Positions 9,501 through 15,397 of a stretch of 64,000 bases of DNA are shown piece after piece; the stretch's first letter is position 1, and each line of letters starts with the position of its first letter. The stretch comes from F23-D06 sp002392325. Lineage in GTDB: Bacteria > Bacteroidota > Bacteroidia > Bacteroidales > WCHB1-69. The DNA is taken from contig CAMORT010000003.1 of the NCBI GenBank assembly GCA_946624065.1, positions 9,240 through 73,239 on the forward strand, read 5' to 3'. Under the pieces are notes generated by a model. It worked only from the letters and a program-made list of their open reading frames with translations, was not told the origin of the DNA and did no database searches. The position numbers and the translations under genes are program-made.

Positions 9501-10674
9501 ACTTCAATCATCATCCAACTATGAGTTCTATGTCCGTTCCGTATGTTCCGCAACGGACATGAGCAACTGGAGCAACGCATGTGTGGGAACAACCGAATGC
9601 GATGTAACGAATGTGCCTTATACAGAGGATTTTGAGTCTTATGCTGGAACCACATATTCTGATAATAATGGTCCTGTTCCATTGTGCTGGACGAATTATG
9701 GTACCAATACAACATACGGTCATCCGCATGTGTCGGGTAGTGGTTCTTACCATTATACTCATAGCGGTAACAATTCTCTTGTCTTCACCGCCGGAACAAC
9801 AGGGAATGGTACGGACGCGTATGCCATGTTGCCCACTTTCACACAGCCTCTCAATACATTGCAGATAGGTTTCTATTATGCCATGGAAAGCACGAGTTAT
9901 GGTACGCTATCTGTTGGATATGTGACCAATTTGGCTGATCCAGCAAACACTTTCGTTATGTTGGAAACAGTTACCTCTATTGATGGTGATGAAGTTCCAA
10001 TGGATTCCATTACGGTGGACTTCAGTTCGTATCCGTCTGTCCCTGCCAATGGTAATATCTGTTTCCATTGGAATGTTACTGGGAGTTGGTATAACTGTTG
10101 TATTGATGATATTGCCGTTAATGTTGCAGGTTCTGGCCCTATAGTTCAACCTTGTGAGGTACCTCAGGGCTTGACCGTTGCCAATGTGGATAATACTACG
10201 GCCACGCTTACATGGACTCCGAATGCCAATGTGCAATACTGGACTATCGATTATAAGAAGACCAGTGCTAACACATGGACTACAGTGAATAATATCACCT
10301 CACCGACCTACACTTTGACGAACCTCAATCAGATCACCCAATACGATGTGCGTCTGGCTGCGGTTTGTGGTGACAATAACACCAGTGACTACACACCTGT
10401 CGTTCAATTCACCACCACGAATGTTGGTGTTAACGATTATGAGATGAGCACTACACTCTATCCGAACCCGACTACAGGTGAAATCAGAATTCAAAATACA
10501 GAATTCAGAATCCAAAGTGTTGAGGTTTACGATGTGTATGGCAAACTGATCAAGTCTGTCAAGGTGGATGACTTCAGTGTTGTCATCGATCTGTCCGCCA
10601 ACGCATCAGGTGTTTACTTCACGCGCATCATGACAGATAATGGCATGGTGACCAAACGCGTAGTGAAGGAGTAG
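3595..10674 (+). CDS. Giant T9SS-secreted surface protein, adhesin/fibronectin-III repeats
   Basis: A predicted cell-surface or secreted protein of 2359 residues. A signal peptide (about 1-21, cleaved after LQA) leads into alternating modules. Some are fibronectin-III-like, each with a W...Y core and 'L...T.Y...VRA.C' ending. Others are roughly 170-residue cleaved-adhesin/MAM-like beta-sandwich modules that begin 'LPF.ENFDS' and contain 'DEYAILP', 'INTLQ' and 'VGVMSNP' motifs. About five to six of the latter are present. The C-terminal 75 or so residues are a type A Por sorting domain (YPNPTTGE ... VYDVYGKLI ... GVYF ... KRVVKE). Three adhesin modules are near-duplicates. Binding target unknown; no catalytic motif is visible. 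It stands alone between two terminators. Confidence 0.85.
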   Translation: MKKVLFLLMLVSFGLSGTLQAQQTITIGTGTSTGYVTPFNSLWGYSFVEQLYYANEISVAGYITEVSFYYDHGGSQTNNIELFMKNVNRTTFSSDADYESVTQSDLVYSGTFVIPNDSGWVSITLDVPFYYDGISNLMIAMHEFTSGYSSRYFAYTSTTNAVLSYHSDSANPDPYNLGSYSGNKYTSANRANVRLEITPAQLTCPATGSPVVDTVDAHSATLLWSPNGSETSWDVYLTTSATDIPDSNTIPTDYVYDTSYSASNLNSSTKYYFYVRANCGAGDVSWWRTVSFNTLCEALTTLPLFENFDSWPGASSTSVSVNNLPHCWHHLSGAYSSYAGYPIIYSSSTYAASGSNAMRFYTSTTTSYSYGDEYAILPRVDVTYYPINTLQITMDVRKNSTSYTDFTLFVGVMSDPTDPTTFVPVDTIVKSSTSYEEFTVMFNNYTGLGEYVALCAPKVTSSNVSYNTGYVDNLVLEPIPSCLKPTGVTLSNITATSVDVDWTPGDYEPAWEIVVVPAGTPVTSGLAEYATTHPYTVGNLDDNTRYDLYVRADCGGGDYSSWTQPQSFTTDPLCTPPSNLTISQVAGTSALVSWSPALVGATNYTVEYSEAGMDMWTPEVVNGTSYMIPFLNPQTSYDVRVYSNCDLSSADTLTRTFSTGCLSGGDMNIGDGTNTSTSIPSYSFYKHGYSQQIFTASELGGANTFNSISFYMVNLAQQRNYKIYLMHTTATTSSDWLPTTNAQLVYSGPQTLVADSWNTFNFSTPFVYNGVDNLAVIVIDSNSSYSSGNSWRVHNAPAGTGATKYTYNDGTAYSITSAPTTTNGGALAVRNNVKFGGDCDSLSTCVRPNLYIASKTDESITIDWAPGYMESSWDLEYSTDDTTWVSLGSLSSAPYTLDNLNANTVYYIRIRSNCGSDYSDWVKIHERTECGYVNIPLMEGFESAPGSGSGNMITCWSTNSNYTSTHYPYTSSSQHHNGTYSVYFYAGSSYYSYLITPRFDDNVMMNNLEVSFWAYKTSSTYYIQVGVMSNPEDPSTFVQIGQFSPSATSVWELFEVTTASYTGDGHYIAFRLPSDTTNYMYIDDINIDAIPTCQHVTNIHVDGTTLTGVSADILWTPGGTESEWEYVVAPANTVTNPENELSNTVYTAVAPLTGLVANTSYDIFVRANCAPGDNSRWEMYTFRTACDAITALPFVDNFDSYGIGSGVWIPCWKKFRTYTLSTTLPYVSGNNWGGTAGADGSVGYLYFYTATSGTYTMAVTPSFDPSIPINTLRAKFKYKRHNSNDEVIVGVISDITDSTTFVPVDTITVSTTDTWTDTHVDFSSYTGTGTYIAFMCMYHNNNTYSMIDNLSINTLPNCLEPNGFMVSSLDETSVSLTWNAGNENEWELYVVPTGSTLENVTPITLYDTSYTVTGLNSNTSYDAYLRAVCAGSGYSDYSITYFTTTCAAMDSLPFVENFDSHTGSTSGTTNNLPSCWNNISGSYSSYAGYPIIYNSSSSAASGSNSMRFYTGTTTSYAYGDEYAILPPIDVMMYPINTLQLTMDVRKGSTSYTDFTLIVGVMSNPSDANTFVPVDTIVRPDATYDEYTVYFSNYTGTGNFIALCAPKNTQNNVAYNTGYVDNIVVDVIPSCPRPNDLTVTGITSNTIDLSWTDYSSGAASSWTVEYGTPGFTPGTYAGTILQANTNSITLPNLTANTSYEIYVMADCGMGDQSTWSNPLVVTTSCDLLTTLPFTENFDSYTAYTSTSASTSNLPNCWNNLSGSYSSYAGYPIIYYSSSTNYASSAPNAMRFYSGTTTSYNYGDEYAILPPVDQTLYPINTLQLTIDVRKGSTSYADFTLFVGVMTNPQDASTFVAVDTIVQPNATYSEYTVYFTNYTGSGNFIALKAPRHTPTNVSYNTGYVDNIYLEEIPSCPRPNGLHVDAVTNSSITLSWNEIGSANSWEIEYGAPGFTLGSGTTVQATSNPMTVTGLQSSSNYEFYVRSVCSATDMSNWSNACVGTTECDVTNVPYTEDFESYAGTTYSDNNGPVPLCWTNYGTNTTYGHPHVSGSGSYHYTHSGNNSLVFTAGTTGNGTDAYAMLPTFTQPLNTLQIGFYYAMESTSYGTLSVGYVTNLADPANTFVMLETVTSIDGDEVPMDSITVDFSSYPSVPANGNICFHWNVTGSWYNCCIDDIAVNVAGSGPIVQPCEVPQGLTVANVDNTTATLTWTPNANVQYWTIDYKKTSANTWTTVNNITSPTYTLTNLNQITQYDVRLAAVCGDNNTSDYTPVVQFTTTNVGVNDYEMSTTLYPNPTTGEIRIQNTEFRIQSVEVYDVYGKLIKSVKVDDFSVVIDLSANASGVYFTRIMTDNGMVTKRVVKE
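7925..9330 (+). repeat. Near-identical tandem coding modules in the giant surface gene
   Basis: The module at about 7930-8480 and the one at about 8760-9325 share long stretches of identical wording (LPSCWNN, GSYSSYAGYPIIY, GDEYAILPP, INTLQLT, YNTGYVDN). A third copy lies at about 4490-5035. DNA-level similarity is high enough to support recombination between copies. Confidence 0.75.
10486..10513 (+). repeat. Heptanucleotide array inside the T9SS sorting domain
   Basis: Four consecutive 7-nt units (AGAATTC, AAAATAC, AGAATTC, AGAATCC) encode the irregular EIRIQNTEFRIQ stretch right after the YPNPTTG motif. The array fits an in-frame insertion or expansion within the sorting domain. Confidence 0.6.
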
Positions 10675-10700
10675 GTCATGGACTGTTAGTTTTAGGTATT

Positions 10701-10728
10701 CTTTAAACCTTAAACTTGAAACTAAAGA
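10701..10728 (+). repeat. Short degenerate heptanucleotide array
   Basis: Four 7-nt units (CTTTAAA, CCTTAAA, CTTGAAA, CTAAAGA) lie between the giant gene's stop and its terminator. Confidence 0.55.
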
Positions 10729-10758
10729 GGTTCCTCAATCGAGGAACCTCTTTTTTTT
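10726..10758. terminator. Terminator between convergent genes
   Basis: An 11-bp stem AGAGGTTCCTC / GAGGAACCTCT with a 4-nt loop is followed by T8. It serves the giant surface gene on the plus strand. The complementary side also has A-rich flanks, but the main T-run favours plus-strand termination. Confidence 0.9.
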
Positions 10759-10760
10759 GT

Positions 10761-13082
10761 CTAGAACCCTCTTGAGCTTCGCGCCGCGCTTGATACTACG
10801 GTGCTACGGGAACGGACGCTTCCGGAACTGGGAACCGTTCGGGATTGTCCGGAAGCGGGTCTGCTGGTTGTGGCGCTCTTGCTTCCGGAAGTTGTGCTTG
10901 GTCTTGGCGCGGTTGCGGGTTTTGTGGCTCCGGGCGTAGTTGTAGGTTTTCCGCTCACTGGCTGCGAGGTGGTAGGTTTGGCTGTCGGTGCGGGATATGT
11001 GCGAGGTGTGCCTCCACCGGAACCGGCTGACTTGTAGTTCGTGGTGCTGCCCACTCGGCTGATGCGTGAGGAGATATTGTGCCCGCCTGTGGTTACCATG
11101 TCGTTGTAGGTTATGATGACCGACGGGGTTTTCAGATAACGCCCGCCGCTCTTGCTCAGGTTGCCGACATAGTAGTCCTTGATTTTGGCTAAGTCCACCC
11201 CGATGAGCTTGAGGTTGTTCTTTCCAATGGTGCGCAGCAAGTTGTTCACCTTGTGTGCCTGCAACATTCGGTTGTAACTCTCCTGACTGTTGATGGTCGT
11301 GCCGCGAGGGTAGGAGAGATAACGGGCCAATTTGCCGAAATTCTCTTCCGATAGTCCATTCAGCATGGTTCTCACCCCCTGTAACTCCCCGATGATCATT
11401 TGTTTTTGCCTCCTGTTTACATCTTGGTAGATGTCTCGCTGATTCTCTTCCGTATAAGAAAAGTTGTACCGGTCTTCGTTCTCCCGCATCTGTTTGTTCA
11501 CCTGATTGCGCCCGTAGGCGTCGAAATGGATGCGCGACAGCGTGTCTGCTAATTGCTGAAGTTGACTGTCATCCATGTTTTTGAGAATGTTGAGCAGGTC
11601 TTTGCAGGGCTTGGCCAGCAAATAGGGTTTGTTGGACGGGAAGGCGTTGTGCAGCAACTTGCCTTTATAGTGTATGCCATTGTCCATAAATAATTGGTAT
11701 AGAGCAGTATATTGCACCACACGGGCGATGTCGGTGTTGCCGCAGTTGGCGAAATAATTGCCCGCTTGCCGCTCGTAACTGCTGCCGATGCTCTGGTGGC
11801 TCTCCTGAGAGTTGAAGTACGACACTGGCAGCGCCCCGGTTCGGTTCAGCGTGTAGATGGTGTGCTCCGGCAGATCAATGGCGTACATGGTATTGGCGGT
11901 GTTCCAGTTGTAAACCAGCTGGTTGATTCCCAGTTTCTGAAACAGCGGACGGTCGAAAGGAAAATAGCCGGGAGAAGGGTAGTGGTAGGATGCCTCTTGG
12001 ATGGTGCCGCTTTCCGACCAGTCCTTTAACAACACATCCGTGATGGTGAGCAGATGCCCAAGCTCGGTGTTCTCCAGTTCGCGGCTGAGGTAGGTAGGGC
12101 ACCAGTCGCGGCCGTCGGGCATCTTGCCTGCCAGACAGTCGTTGATGTCCAAACTCTGCGAGAGTTCCTTGGCGCTGATGCTGGCAATAAGCAGTACGGT
12201 TTCCACACGCAACGGAGGCAGCACCTCCAGCGGTTGCTCGCGCTCGCGCCCAATGATGACAAGTGTGGACGAATCGCGCAAGGCACCCAAAATCAAGTCC
12301 GCATCCAGCGCGAACCGCCGGATGTCACCCGCCTGGTTGATCAGGTCACTGTCGCGACGGATACACCAGGCCACTAATCCCGGTGCTTTGCTGAAAAACA
12401 CCCCTTTGCGTTTTTGCTCAAACATTCTGCTGATAGTCAATGTTTTGGAGGTGTCTTTCTCATCGATAAATTCTTCCGCCGCTTGGAAAAACCAATCGTC
12501 AAATTCGGCCAAAGAGATTTGGTAATCCAGATTTTCACGAGTGAAATAGGAACGCTTAAGCTCTTTTTGCAGATTAATGGCGTTGGGTTTGTAGTCGGAA
12601 AGATAGAGATGCTTGGAGATTTTTGTTACCAGATTGTTGAGGTTTTCCGTGGTTGCATTCCCCAAAAGCATCATGATGTCCGTCATCCGGCCGTCGTAGC
12701 CGATATGGACCTGCTTGCGCACGGTTTCGTGCGTGAACTTTTCGCAGATCTTTTCCAAACTGTCTGTTTCAAAGAATGGGGCAGGTTCTGAAATGAGGAT
12801 AATGCGGCTGCTGTCGGCGAAAGTGGCTGTGCCGATGGTCTGGTAGTGCATCCGGAAATGCTTGCGGAATTGCTCGTGTACGGAGTCGGCTTTCGCGAAC
12901 GCTATCGTCTCCTCCATGTTCACATGCTGGTCAGGGATGAACTCCCGCTTCATCAGCGTGGCTGTCTGTTTCTTGATCCCTTCGACCACTTTCGTGCGAT
13001 TGCCGAAAGTGAACAGGCAAACCACCAGTATCAGCATAATACCGGCAGCAACGAGGACTCTGTTTCTCACATTGTTGGTCAT
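10761..13082 (-). CDS. Membrane-anchored protein of unknown function
   Basis: A 773-residue product I do not recognise. Residues about 8-26 form a hydrophobic N-terminal anchor (VLVAAGIMLILVVCLFTFG), so the bulk is probably periplasmic. Residues 30-620 look globular, with no motif I can assign. The last 110 or so residues are low-complexity Ser/Thr/Gly/Pro with scattered Lys/Arg and end in SSRGF, suggesting a flexible basic tail. The start is supported by a promoter box 18 bases upstream on the minus strand. It converges on the giant surface protein and diverges from yqeY. Confidence 0.7.
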   Translation of the reverse strand: MTNNVRNRVLVAAGIMLILVVCLFTFGNRTKVVEGIKKQTATLMKREFIPDQHVNMEETIAFAKADSVHEQFRKHFRMHYQTIGTATFADSSRIILISEPAPFFETDSLEKICEKFTHETVRKQVHIGYDGRMTDIMMLLGNATTENLNNLVTKISKHLYLSDYKPNAINLQKELKRSYFTRENLDYQISLAEFDDWFFQAAEEFIDEKDTSKTLTISRMFEQKRKGVFFSKAPGLVAWCIRRDSDLINQAGDIRRFALDADLILGALRDSSTLVIIGREREQPLEVLPPLRVETVLLIASISAKELSQSLDINDCLAGKMPDGRDWCPTYLSRELENTELGHLLTITDVLLKDWSESGTIQEASYHYPSPGYFPFDRPLFQKLGINQLVYNWNTANTMYAIDLPEHTIYTLNRTGALPVSYFNSQESHQSIGSSYERQAGNYFANCGNTDIARVVQYTALYQLFMDNGIHYKGKLLHNAFPSNKPYLLAKPCKDLLNILKNMDDSQLQQLADTLSRIHFDAYGRNQVNKQMRENEDRYNFSYTEENQRDIYQDVNRRQKQMIIGELQGVRTMLNGLSEENFGKLARYLSYPRGTTINSQESYNRMLQAHKVNNLLRTIGKNNLKLIGVDLAKIKDYYVGNLSKSGGRYLKTPSVIITYNDMVTTGGHNISSRISRVGSTTNYKSAGSGGGTPRTYPAPTAKPTTSQPVSGKPTTTPGATKPATAPRPSTTSGSKSATTSRPASGQSRTVPSSGSVRSRSTVVSSAARSSRGF

Positions 13083-13099
13083 AATCTGGAAAATCGTTG

Positions 13100-13107
13100 C
13101 AAAAGTA
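13100..13107 (-). promoter_or_regulatory. Promoter -7 box for the 773-aa gene
   Basis: Minus-strand TACTTTTG matches TAnnTTTG, 18 bases before the start codon at 13082. Confidence 0.65.
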
Positions 13108-13130
13108 ATGCTTTTTTAATATCGGTCCCC

Positions 13131-13239
13131 AGTCTTAAATCTTAAATCTCCAGCCTTAAATCCCCCAGTCTTAAATCTCCAGTCTTAAGTCTCAAGTCTC
13201 AAGTCTCCAGTCTCCAGTCTCCAGTCTCCAGTCTCAACT
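13131..13239 (+). repeat. Degenerate heptanucleotide tandem array (about 15 units)
   Basis: About fifteen 7-nt units of the form A(G/A)TCT(T/C)(A/C), e.g. AGTCTTA, AATCTCC, AGTCTCA, AGTCTCC, with one 8-nt unit. The array fills the space between the divergent promoters of the 773-aa gene and yqeY, ending eight bases before the yqeY -7 box. Confidence 0.85.
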
Positions 13240-13247
13240 CTTTTTTG

Positions 13248-13255
13248 TATCTTTG
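13248..13255 (+). promoter_or_regulatory. Promoter -7 box for yqeY-lpxB
   Basis: TATCTTTG, a perfect TAnnTTTG match, 24 bases before the yqeY start. Confidence 0.75.
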
Positions 13256-13279
13256 CACCCACAATAAAACCCCGAAACT

Positions 13280-13729
13280 ATGAATTTGGAACAAAGAATC
13301 AATGAAGACATCAAGGCTGCCATGCTAGCCAAGGAAAAAGATAAACTCAATGCTCTGAGAGCCATCAAGTCCGCCATTTTATTGGCGAAAACCCAGAAAG
13401 GCGCTGCGGATGAGATTAGCGAAGAGGGTGAAATCAAGATTTTGAAACAGTTGGTGAAGCAGCGTCAGGATTCCGCCGAAATGTATAAGCAGCAGAACCG
13501 CGATGATTTATATCAAGAGGAGAAATTCCAATTGGACATCATTTCCGCCTATCTGCCGAAGATGCTATCCGAGGAAGAGGTGGAAGCTTCTCTGAAACAG
13601 ATCATTGCCGATAATGGATTCGCTGGCATGAAAGATATGGGCAAGGTGATGGGGCAGGCCACGAAGTTGTTTGCCGGTAAGGCCGACAACAAGATGGTGT
13701 CCGACATAGTGAAACGCTTGCTGTCTTAA
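13280..13729 (+). CDS. yqeY: YqeY/GatB-tail domain protein
   Basis: A 149-residue protein of the YqeY family, related to the tRNA-binding tail domain of GatB; its role as an aminoacyl-tRNA amidation-related factor is inferred from the family only. Visible features are the N-terminal helical segment (INEDIKAAMLAKEKDKLNALRAIKSA), the KQRQDSAEMYKQQNR region, and a C-terminal domain ending GKADNKMVSDIVKRLLS. Full length. lpxB starts one base after its stop, so the two are co-transcribed. Confidence 0.92.
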   Translation: MNLEQRINEDIKAAMLAKEKDKLNALRAIKSAILLAKTQKGAADEISEEGEIKILKQLVKQRQDSAEMYKQQNRDDLYQEEKFQLDIISAYLPKMLSEEEVEASLKQIIADNGFAGMKDMGKVMGQATKLFAGKADNKMVSDIVKRLLS

Positions 13730-13730
13730 C

Positions 13731-14855
13731 ATGAAGTATTACATCATAGCAGGCGAGGCGTCCGGTGATCTTCATGCGTCCAACCTTATGAAGGCGCTCA
13801 AGGAACGCGACCCGCAGGCGGATTTCCGTTGTTGGGGCGGCGACCTTATGGAGCAGGCGGGCGGCGATATCGTAAAACATTATAAGGAACTGGCTTTCAT
13901 GGGTTTCTTTGAGGTGATTACCCACCTGAATGAGATTCTCCGCAATTTCAAGATCTGCCAGACCGACATTTTGCTGTATGAGCCAGATGCTGTCATTCTG
14001 GTGGATTATCCGGGATTCAACCTCCGCATGGCCAAATTCGCCAAAGAGCAGGGCTTCAAGGTCATCTATTACATCTCTCCGCAGATTTGGGCATGGAAGA
14101 AGGGCAGAATCAAGAAAATCAAGAAATATGTGGATGAAATGATGGTGATTTTGCCTTTTGAGGAGGAATTTTATGCCAAAAACGGCATGAAAGTGCATTA
14201 TGTGGGGCATCCGCTGTTGGATGCGGTAAACTGCGATTTGCACCAATCCGAAGAGGTGCTTCGTTTTCGTGAACAGTATGAGTTGGACGACCGCGAGATT
14301 ATTGCCCTGTTGCCTGGGAGCCGCAAACAGGAGATTACCGCCATTCTTCCGCAAATGCTCAAGATGATCCCCCTGTTTCCACAGTATCAGTTTGTGGTTT
14401 CCGTGGTGGATTGGCAACCGGCGGAACTGTATGACAAGTATCTGAAGAAGTATTCCGTAAAAAAAGTGAAAGGCAACGCCTATCCGATGTTGGCTAATGC
14501 GAAGGCCGCCATTGTGGCCTCGGGTACTGCTACGCTGGAAACCGCTATGATCGGCACCCCGGAAGTGGTGTGCTATGCGGGTAATGAATTGTCGTATCTT
14601 ATTGCCAAACAGTTGATTACGGGTATTAAGTATATTTCTTTGGTGAATTTGATTATGGACAAACCGGTGGTGGCGGAATTGATACAGCACGATTATGACA
14701 CCCCGCACTTGCAGAAAGAGCTCCAGCTTATCACCGAGGATGAGTCGTATATTGCCGCCATGAAAGCGGATTACAAGCAGCTGGTCACGCTCTTGGGCGA
14801 CGGCTCCGCTTCCGCCAAAGCGGCTGAAATTGTGACAGATGCATTGTCAAACTGA
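13731..14855 (+). CDS. lpxB: Lipid-A-disaccharide synthase
   Basis: Peripheral inner-membrane GT19 glycosyltransferase that joins UDP-2,3-diacylglucosamine to lipid X, giving the lipid A disaccharide. The 374 residues carry the family motifs GEASGDLHASNLM (8-20), SPQIWAWKKGR (116-126), GHPLLD and LLPGSRKQEI, and the sugar-nucleotide region ASGTATLETAM. Length is normal. Coupled to yqeY, then followed by a separate promoter. Confidence 0.96.
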   Translation: MKYYIIAGEASGDLHASNLMKALKERDPQADFRCWGGDLMEQAGGDIVKHYKELAFMGFFEVITHLNEILRNFKICQTDILLYEPDAVILVDYPGFNLRMAKFAKEQGFKVIYYISPQIWAWKKGRIKKIKKYVDEMMVILPFEEEFYAKNGMKVHYVGHPLLDAVNCDLHQSEEVLRFREQYELDDREIIALLPGSRKQEITAILPQMLKMIPLFPQYQFVVSVVDWQPAELYDKYLKKYSVKKVKGNAYPMLANAKAAIVASGTATLETAMIGTPEVVCYAGNELSYLIAKQLITGIKYISLVNLIMDKPVVAELIQHDYDTPHLQKELQLITEDESYIAAMKADYKQLVTLLGDGSASAKAAEIVTDALSN

Positions 14856-14864
14856 AAAATTGTA

Positions 14865-14872
14865 TATTTTTG
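14865..14872 (+). promoter_or_regulatory. Promoter -7 box for the T9SS type-B operon
   Basis: TATTTTTG with TTG at 14844-14846, about 18 bases upstream; 47 bases before the next start codon. Confidence 0.65.
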
Positions 14873-14919
14873 CAACATTTAATGTGATAGTTCGTTATTA
14901 AATTTATATAGCATATAAA

Positions 14920-15363
14920 ATGAGAAATAGTATATCTTTTTTGACCGTTGCGGTAACCCTGTTGTTAGGGTCTTTTGCAGAAGTTTCCGCTCATGATGTG
15001 GACTTCGGTAGTGCGCAATATGTGAATGTGATGGTGGCTGATACTATGCCGTTCTATGTCCCTAATGCGTTTACTCCCAATAACGATGGTGTGAATGAGT
15101 ATTTTATGCTGAAATATGAACTGACGCCGGAAGAAACTTTCGCCACATTTTTCATGATGATTTGCGACCGATATGGGAATGTGCTGTTCAAGACCTACAA
15201 CCCGACCGCATACTGGGACGGGAAGGATAAGAATGGAGTGCTTTGCCCCGCTGGCGTGTATTCCTATGTCATCAAGTACAAATTACGCCGTAATACCAAA
15301 GTTGAACAAGTCAACAAAAACGATTTGGAGGTTCGTACGGGTAGTGTCGTGCTGATACGATAA
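14920..15363 (+). CDS. Stand-alone T9SS type B sorting-domain protein
   Basis: A 147-residue secreted protein. A signal peptide (about 1-24, ending VSAHD) is followed almost at once by a gliding-motility-associated/CHU C-terminal domain: FYVPNAFTPNNDGVNEYF, ICDRYGNVLF, YWDGKDKNGVLCPAGVYSYVIKY, ending VVLIR. Such domains are normally a C-terminal tag on a large cargo; only about 20 residues precede it here. First gene of an apparent operon with the larger type-B protein 34 bases downstream. Function unknown. Confidence 0.85.
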   Translation: MRNSISFLTVAVTLLLGSFAEVSAHDVDFGSAQYVNVMVADTMPFYVPNAFTPNNDGVNEYFMLKYELTPEETFATFFMMICDRYGNVLFKTYNPTAYWDGKDKNGVLCPAGVYSYVIKYKLRRNTKVEQVNKNDLEVRTGSVVLIR

Positions 15364-15397
15364 TGATTATGTAATATTCCCATTTCCCCCACTCGAG

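Noticed and set aside
10761..11037. Plus-strand open frame with Gly/Val-rich translation opposite the 773-aa gene's tail
   Set aside because: It is the complement of the low-complexity Ser/Thr/Gly/Pro tail and has no start signals.
13131..13239. CRISPR-like array
   Set aside because: Units are 7 bases, degenerate and contiguous, with no spacers and no cas genes.
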